Source of the DNA: Govania unica
GTDB lineage: Bacteria; Pseudomonadota; Alphaproteobacteria; Sphingomonadales; Govanellaceae
Assembly: GCF_027920805.1 (NCBI RefSeq)
Contig: NZ_JANWOI010000002.1
Span: forward strand, 1 to 64,000
DNA: 64,000 nt
Direction: 5' to 3'
A program made the translations under genes and the position numbers. This document shows positions 63,975 to 64,000 of the stretch, piece by piece. The notes beneath the pieces were generated by a model that saw only the letters and a program-made list of their open reading frames with translations, was not told the DNA's origin and made no database searches. Position 1 is the first letter of the stretch; each line of letters begins with the position of its first letter.

Positions 63975-64000
63975 ATGACGCTTTCCATGCAAGCTTTGTG
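63975..64000 (+). CDS. Possible start of a gene running out of the window
   Basis: AAGGAG at 63968-63973 precedes in-frame ATGs at 63975 and 63987; eight codons (MTLSMQAL) are visible. The site would be a normal ribosome-binding site for the second ATG only. The gap 63774-63974, divergent from yqgE, shows no other gene. Identity unknown. Confidence 0.3.

Overview
The window looks like about 64 kb of chromosome from a free-living, aerobic alphaproteobacterium. Most genes are high in G+C. The evidence is a set of gene neighbourhoods typical of the class: dgt-argS-SPOR-nagZ-scpA-scpB-tatABC-serS-surE-pcm-LysM/M23, and tldD next to coxB-ctaD-ctaB-coxF-ctaG-ctaE-surf1-thrC-M16 protease. Single alphaproteobacterial-type genes (DUF2093, the gshA type, a TorF-family porin, a UbiG/UbiA/UbiD ubiquinone set) agree with this. 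The order cannot be settled from the sequence alone.

Layout. 1-305: end of an rRNA operon (3' part of 5S rRNA) and the initiator tRNA. 306-3.9 kb: a small accessory patch with an AlbA_2/Schlafen-type gene, a broken SDR gene, a YaiI-family gene and a small membrane protein. 4-6.1 kb: lemA plus two TPM-domain genes. 6.3-8 kb: ilvD. 8.2-10.6 kb: an envelope lipoprotein operon (CsgG-like, small lipoprotein, DUF4810, DUF799). 10.7-14.2 kb: queuosine-precursor transporter, VOC protein, a secreted unknown and a DUF3300 protein with internal repeats. 14.4-18.7 kb (minus strand): xthA, a Tat-exported molybdenum hydroxylase pair and ubiG. 19-32 kb: erpA, then the long housekeeping run from dgt to a LysM/M23 lipoprotein. 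32.4-37.4 kb: rsmD, an rluB-type gene with a long repetitive tail, tadA, an XRE regulator and mscS. 37.4-39.1 kb: a low-GC fkbM gene between duplicated repeat blocks. 39-49.7 kb: phosphotransferase, purD, xseA, DUF2093, M23 peptidase, porin, pmbA, ubiD, ppa and ubiA. 50-54 kb: rsmE, gshA, a YkgJ-like protein and tldD. 54.5-63.1 kb: cytochrome c oxidase and its assembly genes, thrC and an M16 peptidase. 63.2-64 kb: yqgE and the possible start of a further gene.

The genes cover respiration (terminal oxidase, haem O synthesis, copper delivery, Surf1, ubiquinone synthesis), protein export (TatABC with a Tat-dependent enzyme in the same window), envelope upkeep (nagZ, two M23 proteins, SPOR, lipoproteins) and translation/RNA modification (argS, serS, tadA, rsmD, rsmE, rluB).

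The most striking non-coding signal is a family of 21 dispersed stem-loops with a nearly constant loop, constant ends (ATGGAT and ATGACA) and stems that change in a compensated way. They are often arranged as facing pairs about 88 bp long. They sit mainly between convergent genes and are repeatedly accompanied by duplicated fragments of neighbouring gene ends. No transposase, RAYT-type gene, CRISPR array or prophage was seen.
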